DNA of 64,000 bases from Poriferisodalis sp965208485 (GTDB lineage: Bacteria > Actinomycetota > Acidimicrobiia > Acidimicrobiales > Poriferisodalaceae), in contig NZ_OZ242344.1 of NCBI RefSeq assembly GCF_965208485.1, forward strand, positions 2,170,001-2,234,000, in the 5' to 3' direction. Position numbers and translations under genes: made by a program. The notes beneath the pieces are model-generated. The model was not told the DNA's origin and searched no databases. It worked only from the letters and a program-made list of their open reading frames with translations. Positions 9,401-17,900 of the stretch are shown here, one piece after another. The first letter of the stretch is position 1, and every line of letters starts with the position of its first letter.

Positions 9401-10520
9401 TGCGTCCGGCAGCGGCGACAAGATGCCCGCGGGAGTTGCGCACCTGGTCCTGCGCGTTCGCGAGGCTGCGTGTCGCTTCGTCGTGCTGGCGCTTGAGGCT
9501 GTTGACGAGATCGCGCACGCCGTCGAGCTGGCGTCCCTCCTGGTAAGCCCGCGACTCCTCGATTGCCGAGATCTCGCTGCGCAGCCGATCAACGTTGCTC
9601 TGCTCACGCGCGATCTGGGCGTCCCTCCGCTCGACCTCCTGCGCAGCAGCAGCGACGGCATTGCGCGCCGCAGTCTCGGCACGGCGGCAACGTCGGGACT
9701 CAGCGAGCAGATGGCGGCCCTGTTCTGCACGGTGCTGCAGATCGCTGGTGCAGTAGGCGCAGTACCGGTCGAGCAGTCCCTCGACAGCAGCGACGGTCCG
9801 CTCGAGCTCTGCGACGTTGCGGCGGTGATCCTCGAGATCGTCCAGCGGGGCTGCCGCATCGGTGAGCGCTTGCTCGGAGAGCTGCGGCAGCGCGTCGGCG
9901 AGATCGCGCGGCAGATCGACATCGATCCGGTCGCCGACTCGCGGGTTGCGGACTTTGTCGATGAGCCGGATGTGCTGGTCCACGCTGGCGCCGCCGAACA
10001 AGCGCTGCTCGATGAAGCTTCGGTAGTCGCGACGGTCACGGTGAGCAAACACAGGGTCGCCGCAGAGCCTGTCGCGCAGTGCGTCTGCCGACAGCGGTAC
10101 ACCCCCGACGACGAAGTCAAAGTCGATGCCCGGGCGTTTCGATGTTGCGAACCACCAGGTCGTGACGTTGTCGGCCTGCCGGTTCGCCTTGATGCCGCAG
10201 CCGCAGACGAAGTACTCGTCACCGAGGCGGAACTCGATCCACAGGTAGCCCACCGGCTGAGCGTCGTCGCGGCCGTCGAGCATCCAGGACCGCAGCAGGC
10301 CGCTCTGCTCGCGGGCGGCATCGATATTGCGCTGGCTGGCTGTGAGCAGGAACGGCAGCAGCATGTTCATGGCCGTCGACTTGCCCGAGCCGTTGACGCC
10401 ACGCAGCAGCAACCGGCCGCAGCGGAAGTCCAGCACCTCGTCGCCGTACTGGTAGATGTTGATGATTCCCGCGCGCTCGAGCCGCCAGCGCGCCGGAGGT
10501 GCGTCAGCAGGGTTGCTCAC
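6435..10520 (-). CDS. jetC: Wadjet component JetC (TIGR02680), SMC/MukB-like ATPase
   Basis: 1361 residues, GTG start at 10520 (MSNPADAPPARWRLERAG). Walker A GVNGSGKST at residues 41-49, a long coiled-coil arm region rich in Glu, Arg and Ala, an ABC signature LSEGEKK near 1242, and Walker B FVLLDDAFA near 1283. The second acidic residue of Walker B is Asp rather than the usual Glu. It is the DNA-loop-extruding motor of the plasmid-restriction complex. It is the first gene of the operon here, ahead of jetA, jetB and jetD; the usual order places the ATPase third. No Shine-Dalgarno sequence is evident. Confidence 0.92.
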   Translation of the reverse strand: MSNPADAPPARWRLERAGIINIYQYGDEVLDFRCGRLLLRGVNGSGKSTAMNMLLPFLLTASQRNIDAAREQSGLLRSWMLDGRDDAQPVGYLWIEFRLGDEYFVCGCGIKANRQADNVTTWWFATSKRPGIDFDFVVGGVPLSADALRDRLCGDPVFAHRDRRDYRSFIEQRLFGGASVDQHIRLIDKVRNPRVGDRIDVDLPRDLADALPQLSEQALTDAAAPLDDLEDHRRNVAELERTVAAVEGLLDRYCAYCTSDLQHRAEQGRHLLAESRRCRRAETAARNAVAAAAQEVERRDAQIAREQSNVDRLRSEISAIEESRAYQEGRQLDGVRDLVNSLKRQHDEATRSLANAQDQVRNSRGHLVAAAGRSEDDVVTLNAALSQADQLATRCGVTERPPTALDCDRAWLDGLDISVPETFDPGPAKRRLDGAAAGALQRRGDIGQVAEARSRCDQAEVQFARATDALNEAVNAKQRAVDAHAQRLDALAAAQREWVAHTGEWASTAITLCTSAGTPTDVAAIAAASAGLPDNDAASFAARRAELLAEIVSGVEAQTANAADARQALEAARQAAADQQAVLELLMTMSEPESPRFDWQTPADHCFADLVDFAPGLDETERARIEAALEASGVLAARIGADEMLELASGELVAVAASPVELPLSRWLRPAIPAELAGSVNEGVVARLLDSISRDVNAGGAAAATDGSFRTGLLRGRHTKDRAEFIGTAARRAALERKRAAAQRELEALKDHERQAEGTLERQQEALDELRRHAARLPDTGAIERAEGACDAAASEVAAAESRHDEAARSATQAESNVNTADEELRRTAATLSLPRDRDGLDGFAAELAEFERLVGSCLDGLTRLQRSVEECARAAAQYRSDLARQHDMSARVAQAESRRDREQTRLDTLERTVGADYERVRKERDGLAKELETAEQRLPAAREDKERAVERRASAVAEAEHAQRAASTSERSCETHREHVDGVLRIPGYFDAVVGGEATPPASDSTGSTGLAALLDAIGRLAPAAADGTAAPEAAINADSVRQSLQQRRDSLGAGWDAAALQPDASRPLAVEVSGPLGAMTLPAAQRAATSQHQQLAGLLDRKQQDALRELLQGLIAREIAQKMHDATRLIELTNERLATVSTAHRVGVRLRWRRSPELDNSTARMVELLARPPDLRTPDENSEVRVALTQRLDTARADDPDAPYRQLIAETLDYKTWHDLDVMVTRPEASERRLSRRTPLSEGEKKLVTYLPLFVAVAASCDALAEAVAQPGAESPRIARFVLLDDAFAKVSADNHASLFGLLVSLDLDFIATSERLWGDHRTVPELSIVEIVRDVGLKSILLDRYSWQGDTLERVGMA

Positions 10521-10543
10521 GGCTCAGAACGTAGCCACGGCGT

Positions 10544-10563
10544 GTGACATGAACACCTGTCAC
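10544..10563. promoter_or_regulatory. Inverted repeat GTGACA-N8-TGTCAC upstream of the Wadjet operon
   Basis: A 6-bp perfect inverted repeat with an 8-base spacer lies 24-43 bases before the jetC start codon. Its place and form suit an operator or repressor site, but the regulator is unknown. The rest of the divergent region to 10744 contains AT-rich stretches (TATATTGCC, TACAAT near 10680) that may hold promoters for the divergent genes. Confidence 0.35.
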
Positions 10564-10744
10564 AACGCCGCGACGGCAACGCAACGCCAAGTGCGCGATG
10601 TCGATCCTCGGCCCGTGAAGCCAACTTGCTGACCGAACATGTGCCGAGTTGATGGTCGGTATATTGCCATTTTGCAGATTACAATCATGCCAACATGCTG
10701 ATCAGAGACGGCGCAGGCGACGGTCCGCATCCGGGAACACCACG

Positions 10745-12007
10745 ATGACCTCAGTCGCGCCGACGCCCGGTTATCGACACCGCCTGGCAGAGGCATCCAT
10801 CGCATCCTCGCTCGATGCCGTCGGTGCCGTCGTCGTCGAGGGGCCGCGGGCCTGCGGCAAGACTTGGACTGCACGGCAATTTGCCGCCAGCGAGGTGCTC
10901 TTTGACGGCAGCGACGAGCAGCGTCTCGCATTCGCTGTCGACCCGTCGCGCATTCTGGACGGTCCGACGCCTCGCCTGCTCGACGAGTGGCACCTGGTGC
11001 CGACGACATGGAATGCCATGCGACGCGCGTGTGACGATCGGCGCGACAAGGGCATCTTCCTTTTGACCGGTTCGGCCGTCCCGCCCGACGACATCACGCG
11101 GCACTCCGGCGCAGGCCGGGTGCGCCGCGTGCGCATGCGAACCATGACCCTGGTCGAGTCGGGTCACTCGACCGGCGAGGTGTCGATCGCCTCGATGCTG
11201 CGAGGCGAGCCGGTCTCCGCAGCCAAGCCCGCAGTCGCCTTCGAGGACGTGGTGGAGTGCGCCGTGCGCGGGGGCTGGCCTGGCCTGGCCGATCTCTCTC
11301 CCACGGCTGCCCAAGACAACCTCAGCGCATACCTCGACGAGATCGCGCGCACCGACGTCGCCCGGGTGGACGAGGTGCGCCGTGATCGGGCGGGCGTCTC
11401 GGCACTGATCAGGTCCTTGGCACGCAACGTCGCCAGCGAGGCTGGGTACTCGACCCTCGCCGACGACGCCGATCTCGATCGGGCGACCGTGAAGGCCTAC
11501 CTCGAGGCGTTGGAACGCCTGTTTGTTGCCGAGCACGCCCCGGCCTGGCAGCCCCGCTTGATGTCTCGCGTACCGCTGCGGCAGGCGCCGAAGCGCTTCT
11601 TCGTCGATCCGTCGTTGGCGGCAGCAGCGCTCGAGTCCGGGGTGGAACGCCTGCGCAGCGAACTGAACTACTTCGGGCTGGTCTTCGAGAACCTCGTGAT
11701 GCGTGACCTGCAGGTCTATGCAGACGCCAGCGGCGCGGGCGTGCATCACTACCGGGACAAGAGCGGCCTCGAAGCCGATGCAATCGTCCAGCGCCGCTCC
11801 GACGGCGCATGGCTCGCCATCGAGACCAAACTGGGTGGCATCGAGGCCATCGACCGGGCGGCCGAATCGCTGTTGCGACTGCAGCGCACCGTGGACACGA
11901 GCCGCATCGGACCGCCCACGCAACTGCTCGTGCTCACCTCGACTGGATACGGCTACCAGCGTCCCGACGGCGTAGCCGTCGCCCCCATCACCACACTCGG
12001 CCCCTGA
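10745..12007 (+). CDS. AAA ATPase with DUF4143 C-terminal domain
   Basis: 420 residues from the ATG at 10745; the frame is open from 10649 but the extra 32 residues are Arg-rich and non-homologous. Walker A GPRACGKT at 33-40, LLDEWHLVP as the Walker B region, then the DUF4143 part with LPLMSR-type segments, the HHYRDKSGLEADAIV motif and an IETKLGG end typical of the PD-(D/E)XK-like tail. Such proteins are common, often near toxin-antitoxin genes, and have no settled role. It is divergent from the Wadjet operon. A decayed copy of its 3' end lies beyond hicAB at 13052-13190. Confidence 0.85.
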   Translation: MTSVAPTPGYRHRLAEASIASSLDAVGAVVVEGPRACGKTWTARQFAASEVLFDGSDEQRLAFAVDPSRILDGPTPRLLDEWHLVPTTWNAMRRACDDRRDKGIFLLTGSAVPPDDITRHSGAGRVRRVRMRTMTLVESGHSTGEVSIASMLRGEPVSAAKPAVAFEDVVECAVRGGWPGLADLSPTAAQDNLSAYLDEIARTDVARVDEVRRDRAGVSALIRSLARNVASEAGYSTLADDADLDRATVKAYLEALERLFVAEHAPAWQPRLMSRVPLRQAPKRFFVDPSLAAAALESGVERLRSELNYFGLVFENLVMRDLQVYADASGAGVHHYRDKSGLEADAIVQRRSDGAWLAIETKLGGIEAIDRAAESLLRLQRTVDTSRIGPPTQLLVLTSTGYGYQRPDGVAVAPITTLGP

Positions 12008-12040
12008 ACACACCGCCGACGGCAGCATGCACAGAACGTC

Positions 12041-12159
12041 CGACCCTGACCCCGACCCCGACCCCGACCAGATTGCCGTGCATGCCGCCGGGAGATGCTG
12101 CGTGAAATGGTCACCCAATTCGGCGTGGATTGGCTATTCGAGTTTGCGTGAAATGGTCA
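12041..12159 (+). repeat. CCCCGA hexamer run and a 14-bp direct repeat upstream of hicA
   Basis: 12041-12070 is a run of about four CCCCGA units. GCGTGAAATGGTCA occurs at 12100-12113 and again at 12146-12159. Together they occupy the 320-bp gap between the DUF4143 gene and hicA, in which I see no gene. The paired 14-mers could be operator sites for the HicB DNA-binding domain; this is a guess from position. Confidence 0.5.
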
Positions 12160-12328
12160 GTGCCTGTCATGCGAGGACGCCGTCGTCTGGTCGCTTCGCC
12201 GCATCAGGAGCCGGGCTGGCGCGGCTTAGATGGCTCGACAGCAATCGTCATGGCCGAACGGCGCGACACGCCCGCAACAACGGAAAATCGCTTGCTGCGC
12301 GGTGACGGCCGAAGTGGCATGGCGGCCG

Positions 12329-12535
12329 ATGACCGACCGAGAGTTCGTGCGCCGCCTTCGTCGCTACGCTCGCGAGCGAGGTCTGGCCGTCGAGCATCTG
12401 CCGGATCGCGGCAAGGGGAGTCACGCCATGATCCGCTTGGGTACGCGAACCACAACACTGTCGAAGGGCGAGATCCACCCAGGAAGGCTCCACGCCATGC
12501 TGCGCCAGCTCGAAATCGACAAGCGGGACTTCTGA
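12329..12535 (+). CDS. hicA: HicA family toxin (mRNA interferase)
   Basis: 68 residues from the ATG at 12329; the same frame is open from 12230 but HicA proteins start at MTDREFVRRL. It has the dsRBD-like fold motif GKGSHAMIRLGTRTTTLSKG, with the catalytic histidine in GSH, then the closing segment HPGRLHAMLRQLEI. HicA cleaves mRNA during stress and is blocked by HicB. The antitoxin gene starts 3 bases after its stop, the usual order. Confidence 0.88.
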   Translation: MTDREFVRRLRRYARERGLAVEHLPDRGKGSHAMIRLGTRTTTLSKGEIHPGRLHAMLRQLEIDKRDF

Positions 12536-12538
12536 AAA

Positions 12539-13027
12539 ATGCGATTCTCGTACCCCTGCGTTGTCGTACAGGATGACGAGGAGGCCAATGCCACTGGTCG
12601 CGAGGCCTATTGCGCCACGTTTCCCGATGTACCTCCGGCCATCACAGGTGGCGGGTCGGTGCAGGAAGTGAACGACAATCTGCGCGACTGCCTGGAGACG
12701 GCGCTGAGCATCTACCTCGACGAAGGCAAGCCTCTTCCAGAGCCGAGTGAGCCCGAGCCCGGCCAGGTATTGGTCGCGGTGTCGCCCCCGGTCGCCGCAC
12801 AGTTCGCCCTGTACGAGGCCCTGCGCGCCCAGGGCGTCTCGGCAATCGAGCTCGCGCGCCGCATAGGCCTGCGCGCATCGAACGCCAAGCGACTCATCGA
12901 CATCTTCCGCCCCGCCAAACCCGACGAGATCGACCGAGCGCTCGCCGCCGTGGGCCTGCAGATGACCAGCGAAGTCGTGCCGCTCGGGCAGTGGATGCCG
13001 AGCCACAAACCCGCTCCGGCGCTCTGA
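12539..13027 (+). CDS. hicB: HicB family antitoxin with C-terminal DNA-binding domain
   Basis: 162 residues. The N-terminal partial RNase H-like fold shows CATFPDVPPAITGGGSVQEV, the standard HicB stretch. Residues about 85-130 (LYEALRAQGVSAIELARRIGLRASNAKRLID) form a helix-turn-helix that would bind the operon's own promoter. It pairs with the HicA gene 3 bases upstream. Confidence 0.85.
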   Translation: MRFSYPCVVVQDDEEANATGREAYCATFPDVPPAITGGGSVQEVNDNLRDCLETALSIYLDEGKPLPEPSEPEPGQVLVAVSPPVAAQFALYEALRAQGVSAIELARRIGLRASNAKRLIDIFRPAKPDEIDRALAAVGLQMTSEVVPLGQWMPSHKPAPAL

Positions 13028-13051
13028 GCCAACCGCCGCAGCCACCGCGCT

Positions 13052-13190
13052 GCTGCGACTTCAGCTCGCATTGGACACGAACCGCATCGGACCGCCTGCA
13101 CAGCCACCCGTAATCACCTCGACGGGATATGGCTGCCAGCGCCCAACGTCGTAGCTGTTGCCCCGTTACTGCGCTCGGACCCTGAACACA
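13052..13190 (+). pseudogene. Relic of the 3' end of a second DUF4143 ATPase gene
   Basis: This stretch aligns with 11873-12010, the last 45 codons and stop of the DUF4143 gene, at roughly 75-80% by eye (shared blocks GGACACGA.CCGCATCGGACCGCC and CTCGACNGGATANGGCTNCCAGCG). It carries small deletions and no usable start. It shows that hicAB lies between two copies of the same gene end, so a duplication or recombination placed it there. Confidence 0.6.
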
Positions 13191-13207
13191 ACGGCATGCA
13201 TGTGGCG

Positions 13208-13441
13208 TCACCATGGCCACTGCCCTGATGCCTCGACATCGGTGCCGTACGTCCAGAGCATGGTCTCGGCAGTGTGCCAAGTGACACCGCCGGGCAGTTG
13301 GGGCCAGCAGGTGACTCCTCCGTCGGTGCGGATCCCGCAGCGCGAGTAGAGATCGAAGGAGACCCAGTCCAAGGAACTGCCTGACTCATCGGTGCCTAGG
13401 AGACTGCTGAGCAATTGCCGAAATCGCCGATTCACGGACAC
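13208..13441 (-). pseudogene. Fragment resembling RCC1-like repeats of surface proteins
   Basis: A 77-codon frame reads CGIRTDGGVTCWPQ in its middle, like the CGLRPDGAVECWG repeats in the 29-31 kb surface protein. There is no signal peptide and only one recognisable repeat. It is best read as a remnant of a larger RCC1-like secreted protein, cut by the mobile elements at 13.5 kb. Expression is unlikely. Confidence 0.4.
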
Positions 13442-13480
13442 AAAGCCGCAGGTCAGAGCGTTGCAGACTTGCCCGGATCC

Positions 13481-13502
13481 GAATAAATCAGCAGTCTCCT
13501 AG
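13481..13502 (-). mobile_element. Solo end of the IS1182-type element found at 60 kb
   Basis: The 22 bases here are the reverse complement of 60060-60081, the left end of the IS1182 element, including the CTAG at its border. No transposase remains next to it. It abuts the MITE-like element through a shared CTAG. Confidence 0.55.
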
Positions 13503-13592
13503 TGGTATGTCGCGGTTTTCTTGCGGGCAGGTCGCGGCCCGCTGACCTGCGGAAACAGGCTTCGGCAGGCCCTGCGCAAATTGCCGACGCAC
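13499..13592. mobile_element. MITE-like element, copy truncated by IS30 (inverse of 45254-45353)
   Basis: It is the reverse complement of the element at 45254-45353 with one mismatch over about 92 bp. It starts with CTAGTGGTATGTCGCGG and lacks the last 7 bases (the right CTAG end) where the IS30 end begins at 13593. No coding capacity. Internal GCAGGTCGCGGCCCGCTGACCTGC gives a strong hairpin. Confidence 0.7.
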
Positions 13593-14603
13593 GGCAAGCT
13601 CTATCGGTGGTTGCGAGTGAGTTGAGTGTAGATGTCGGCGGCTGATTGTCAGTTGTGGAGTCGGCGGGGCATCGTGTTGAGGCTGTCCTCGATGATCGAC
13701 AGTCGCAGGGGGTTGAGGTCCAGGGGTGTTCCTTTGGGCGGCCGGCGTCGCAGCAGTGCGTTGGTCTGTTCGTTGGTTCCGCGCTGCCAGGGGCTGTGGG
13801 GCTCGCAGAAGCAGACATCGATGCCGAGCTCGGTTTCGATGTCGGCCCAGCGGGCGAGTTCGCGTCCTTGGTCCCAGGTGAGCGAGCGCACGAGATGGGC
13901 CGGCTGGCGGGCCGGGGCTGCGGTGACCGCTTCGGCGACTCGAGGGGCGCGGTACCCGTCGGGCAGCGCCACGACGAGGGCGGCCGCGGCGGTCTTGTTG
14001 TTCGCGCCGATGATCAGGTCTCCTTCCCAGCGGCCCGGCTCGGACCGGTCCGCCGCGGCGGCGGGCCGCTCGCCCAGCGGGCTGGCCTTGTCGCCGCGGC
14101 GGCTGCGCCGCCTGCGGCAGCGCTGCTGGCGCGGCAGGCACTTCCACGCGTCGTCGCCGAGGCAGCGGCCGCTGCACACCGCCCGATAGATCGCCTCCGC
14201 GCACACCGACGCGCCCACAGCGGCCAGATCGGCGCTGATCGCGTGCGGCGACCAGCACAGACCCAGCCTGTCGTTCACCTCGCCGGCCAGCGCCGGGCCC
14301 GCTTCGAGCTTGGCGGCCTTGGGACGCAACGCCCGCAGCCGGGCCTCGGCCTGCGCTGCCTCAGCGTCATAGACACCCTCGACCCCGCCGCAGCGGCCCA
14401 GCTCGCGATAAATCGTCGACGGATGCCTGCCGAGCCTTTCGGCAATGTCATCAGCGCTCACCCCCGCCGATCTCATCGCATCAACACGAACGCGCTCCAA
14501 CGCGCACACCCTCGCTGCCATACTGAACACCTCCACTGGTGATTGCTGTATTGCAAGACCGGCCATCATGACCGAACACTCGCAACCACCAGTGGAGTTC
14601 GCC
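13593..14603 (-). mobile_element. IS30-family insertion sequence
   Basis: Terminal inverted repeats of about 27 bp: the left end contains GGTGGTTGCGAGTG and the right end CACTCGCAACCACC. It holds one transposase gene on the minus strand. Decayed relatives with the same ends lie at 22994 and 42940. It inserted into the right end of the MITE-like element at 13499. Confidence 0.8.
13649..14521 (-). CDS. IS30-family transposase
   Basis: 290 residues from the ATG at 14521 (MAARVCALERVRVDAMRSAG). An N-terminal helix-turn-helix (SADDIAERLGRHPSTIYREL) is followed by a DDE catalytic core: Asp in WEGDLIIG, Asp in LTWDQGREL and Glu in PHSPWQRGTNEQTN. The C-terminus stops at NTMPRRLHN, shorter than the usual NxRPRKxLxxxTPAE end, so it may be slightly truncated by a late stop or frameshift. 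Activity uncertain. Confidence 0.85.
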   Translation of the reverse strand: MAARVCALERVRVDAMRSAGVSADDIAERLGRHPSTIYRELGRCGGVEGVYDAEAAQAEARLRALRPKAAKLEAGPALAGEVNDRLGLCWSPHAISADLAAVGASVCAEAIYRAVCSGRCLGDDAWKCLPRQQRCRRRRSRRGDKASPLGERPAAAADRSEPGRWEGDLIIGANNKTAAAALVVALPDGYRAPRVAEAVTAAPARQPAHLVRSLTWDQGRELARWADIETELGIDVCFCEPHSPWQRGTNEQTNALLRRRPPKGTPLDLNPLRLSIIEDSLNTMPRRLHN

Positions 14604-14610
14604 GTTCCGC

Positions 14611-14642
14611 AAGAGATATCTGACCGAAGAGATATCTGACCG
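14611..14642. repeat. 16-bp tandem repeat with palindromic AGATATCT
   Basis: AAGAGATATCTGACCG is present twice in direct tandem just outside the IS30 right end. Each unit holds the palindrome AGATATCT. It may be an IS target-site footprint or an operator of the broken gene that follows. Confidence 0.5.
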
Positions 14643-14647
14643 ATGAA

Positions 14648-14880
14648 TTGCTCGGAGAGACCGCAATCAACAAGAGCGACCACTGCGTCGAAGCCAGCTT
14701 CGAGATCGGTCTGTTCGAAGCCGACGCTGGCAGCTTCACACGTCCCGGAAAGTCACAACTCACCTACGCGGACGGCAAGTGGTTCCCGAGCATGTTCAAC
14801 TACACCGCGAAGAAGCGCTCCGACAAGGACGCCACCGAGTACAGGACATTCGACGGCAACAGAGCGGAGGCTCCCGGCAT
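14648..14880 (+). pseudogene. Unrecognised coding remnant beside IS30
   Basis: The frame reads like real protein for about 75 codons (GETAINKSDHCVEASFEIGL, then YADGKWFPSMFNYTAKK) with balanced composition and lower GC than its flanks. It has no start codon of its own and runs into a duplicated GGAATGCGGCGAGGCTCA stretch at 14940-14980. I do not recognise the family. It is probably the tail of a gene cut by the IS30 insertion. Confidence 0.4.
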
Positions 14881-14977
14881 GCTCGGCGTCGGCAGTCGCG
14901 GCCTGCGCGCTTGTCTTGCACATCGCCGTCGTCGGAGTTCGGAATGCGGCGAGGCTCAGTTCGGAATGCGGCGAGGC

Positions 14978-17900
14978 TCAGGATGCGGGCACGGTCGCGG
15001 TGGTCTCGGCGATCCGGTCGTGACCGTCGTCGTCGGCGAATGCTGTGTCGGCGAACACAGCCGAGTCGTTGACGGTGTCGGGGTCGTCGACGTGCACTGC
15101 GGCCACGCGCACCGTGTAGTCGACGCCGGCGTCGAGCCCGGTGATCGTGTAGGTCAGGTCGGCGAGGTCGGTGACGACTGCCTGGCGTGCGGTGCCGTAG
15201 TGCTGGTCGGCGGATTTCCATTGCACGACGTAGGCGTTGACGTCGGGCGTGGTGGCCCAGTGCGGGGGCTGCCAGGCCAGCCGGATCTCGCCGGCCGCGC
15301 CGGTGGCGGTGAGGTCCTTGGGCCAGCGGGTCTCGCACCCGCCGTCTCTCCACGGGTTCTTGTACGTCGGAGCGGAGCGTGCGTCGTCCGGGTGAGATGA
15401 CGCGCGCCAAGCGGCCCATGCCTCGCTGTTCGAGCAGTAGCCGCCGAAGGAGGAGTCGAGCAGTAGGCGCAAGGTGGACTGGCGGGCCGCGTCGGCGAAG
15501 AACCGGTCGAGGTCGACGCCTTCGAGCGTGCCGTCGCTGCTGTAGGTGTCGAAGAACCACTGCGGGATTTTCTGGCGAGCAACCGCGGTGATGACGCTGC
15601 GGTCCTGGGCGCCGGGCGGCACCGAGACAACACCGCAAATCTGCAGGTAGGGGAAATACCCGTCGCGTCCCTCAGCCGTCACCCAGGAGAGCAGGTCTGC
15701 GTAGATTTCTCCTTGGCTTACGGCGCAGTTCTCGCTGCCTCTGATGCGTTGGCGGACGTACATCCAGCCCACTGCGGTGGAGAGCCTTGCTGTGCCGCCG
15801 TAGGGCACGCTGGTGTCGAGCGTGTAGTGGTGGGCGAGTTCGTGGGTCACGACGCCGAGGCTGCGGTAGGTGAAAATATTGAAACGTATCGAGGCGCCCC
15901 TGAGTATGTCGCGTGCGTCGCCGACAAAGTCGAAGTAGTAGAGGCCCGTCGTGCTTTCCCAACCCTCGATCAGGACTGGAACGGGGCGGCGGTGCCAGGC
16001 GTCGTGCAGCCAGGGGTACTCGTCTGTGCGCGGGTCGACGATGGTCTCCTCGATGTAGTCGTGCGCGGAGACGACCTCGGCTGCGGCCAGCGTGGCGCCG
16101 AGGCTGTCGCCGTCGGCGTCGAGCGCGGTGACCCGCACGAGATAGTTGACCGAGGTCCGCAGCGGGCCGTAGATGATCACGTCGGTCTTGTCGGCGGCGA
16201 CGCTCGCGCCGCCTCCGGCGGGGAACTCCTCGTTGCCGCGGCGGAACTCGACGCGATAGCCCGCCACGTCGCGGGCGGGCGCGGAGGGCGCCTGCCAGTT
16301 CACGTGCATGCGCGTGTGGCGTCCTTCGAGCTCGAGGCCGCGGGGCGCGCCCGGCGCCGCGGCGGCCGGCGTGCCGGTCCGCTCGAAGCTCCACGGTCCG
16401 GTGCCGAGAGCGTTCCTCACCGCCACCCGCACCGTCCGGGGCGTGCCGTTCGCTAGCCCGTCGACGGTGTGCACGGTGCTGCGCTTGTCCACCGCGGCCT
16501 GCTGGGCGTCGCCCCATTCGTCCTGGGGGTCCTTCCACTGCACCACATAGTGGCCTGTCCCGAAGATCTCCGCTGCGGGAGGGGCCCACTCGACGGTGAG
16601 CCGGCCGTCGCCGGGCGTCAGCACCGGCGCTCCGGGCGACTCCTCGAACACAGTGAGAACGAGGAACTCAGCGACGCTGTCGGCGCTGAGGATGCCGCCT
16701 GCGTCGGAGCGCACGCTTATCTCGTAGACGCCTGCCTGCGCGAACGCCGTGCCCGGTATCTGGTGGAGATACCCGGTGCGGCCTGCCTCGACTGCCACCT
16801 GAGCGCTGTCGCCGTCCGCGAACTCGGCGGCGTCGGCGCGCTTCCACCTGAGCGTGTAGCCCGTCACCCGCTCGCCGCCGTTCCCGCTGGGCGCATCCCA
16901 CGACACCTCGACCCCGTCGCTTCCCTGGACCGCCTCCACGCGCTGCGGCTTGCCGGGAACCAAAGCAGCGGCTCGCAGCACCACAAACGGGCCCTCGCCT
17001 GCTGCGCTGAGCGCGTAGACCCACACGCAGTACTGCCGGCGGTTGAACTCGAGAACTTCCAGCAGATCTTCCAAGGGGATGACATGGGAGGCGGACTCCA
17101 CGACGGCTTCCCTGACCTCCGAGAATGGCGCTGCGCACGGAGACCAGCGGACGCGGTAGCCGGTGACCGGGGCGATGCTGAACGACGGCGGCAGCCAGCT
17201 CACCACCGCATGCACACGGTCGCCCGCGCCGCCGAGGTGCAGCGCCAGATCGCGCACCGCGCCGGGCCTGTCGCCTCCGCCGAACGCCCTCGCCTCCGCC
17301 CAGCGGCCGGTGCCCGCGTCGTTGACCGCCGCCACGCGCACGTCGTGGAACACGGACGGGTCCACATCGCCCAGAGTTGCGAGGCCCAGGCCGCGCTCAG
17401 CAGCCCAGACCGCCGCCGAACCCGCCGCACCGGTGCGGAGATCCGCCGCATCAGCCCACGCCTGCTCGGACGTCTTGTGCTGCACCCGGTACGCGACCGG
17501 CGGCGAGACCCCCTCATCAGCCGAGGCGTGCCACCTCACGACCAGCGAGCCGCTGCCCGACACGACCAGACCCTGCGGCTCGCCCGCCGCGCCAGCGCGC
17601 AGCGCCGGAACGGCGGCCACCTGCGCCCACGCGCCCGCGCCGGCCTCGTTGGCCGCCGCGACCCGCACCGCGTAGCCGCGGCCGTTCTCGAGCCCGTGCA
17701 CAGTGAACGAGCGGGCATCAGCCGCCAGCGCCCGCACCGGCGTCTCATCGGTCCACACGCCGTCCTCCGCGCGCACCTGCAGCACCCAGCCCGACACCTC
17801 CCCCGCGCCCACGTCGGCGGGCACGCCCCAGCTCAGCACCAGATCGGTGTTGCCCGCCTCCGCCGAGAGCGCTCTCGGCGCCGACGGCGTCCCCGGCTCG

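Noticed and set aside
6627..10547. Long plus-strand frames opposite jetC (528 and 509 codons)
   Set aside because: Antisense shadows of a high-GC gene with clear SMC motifs on the minus strand.
10544..10563. Dyad as a CRP-type site
   Set aside because: The spacing between TGTGA and TCACA is too long for the CRP family consensus.
12041..12070. CCCCGA repeats as a CRISPR or phase-variation tract
   Set aside because: Only about four short units, not in a coding start and with no spacers.
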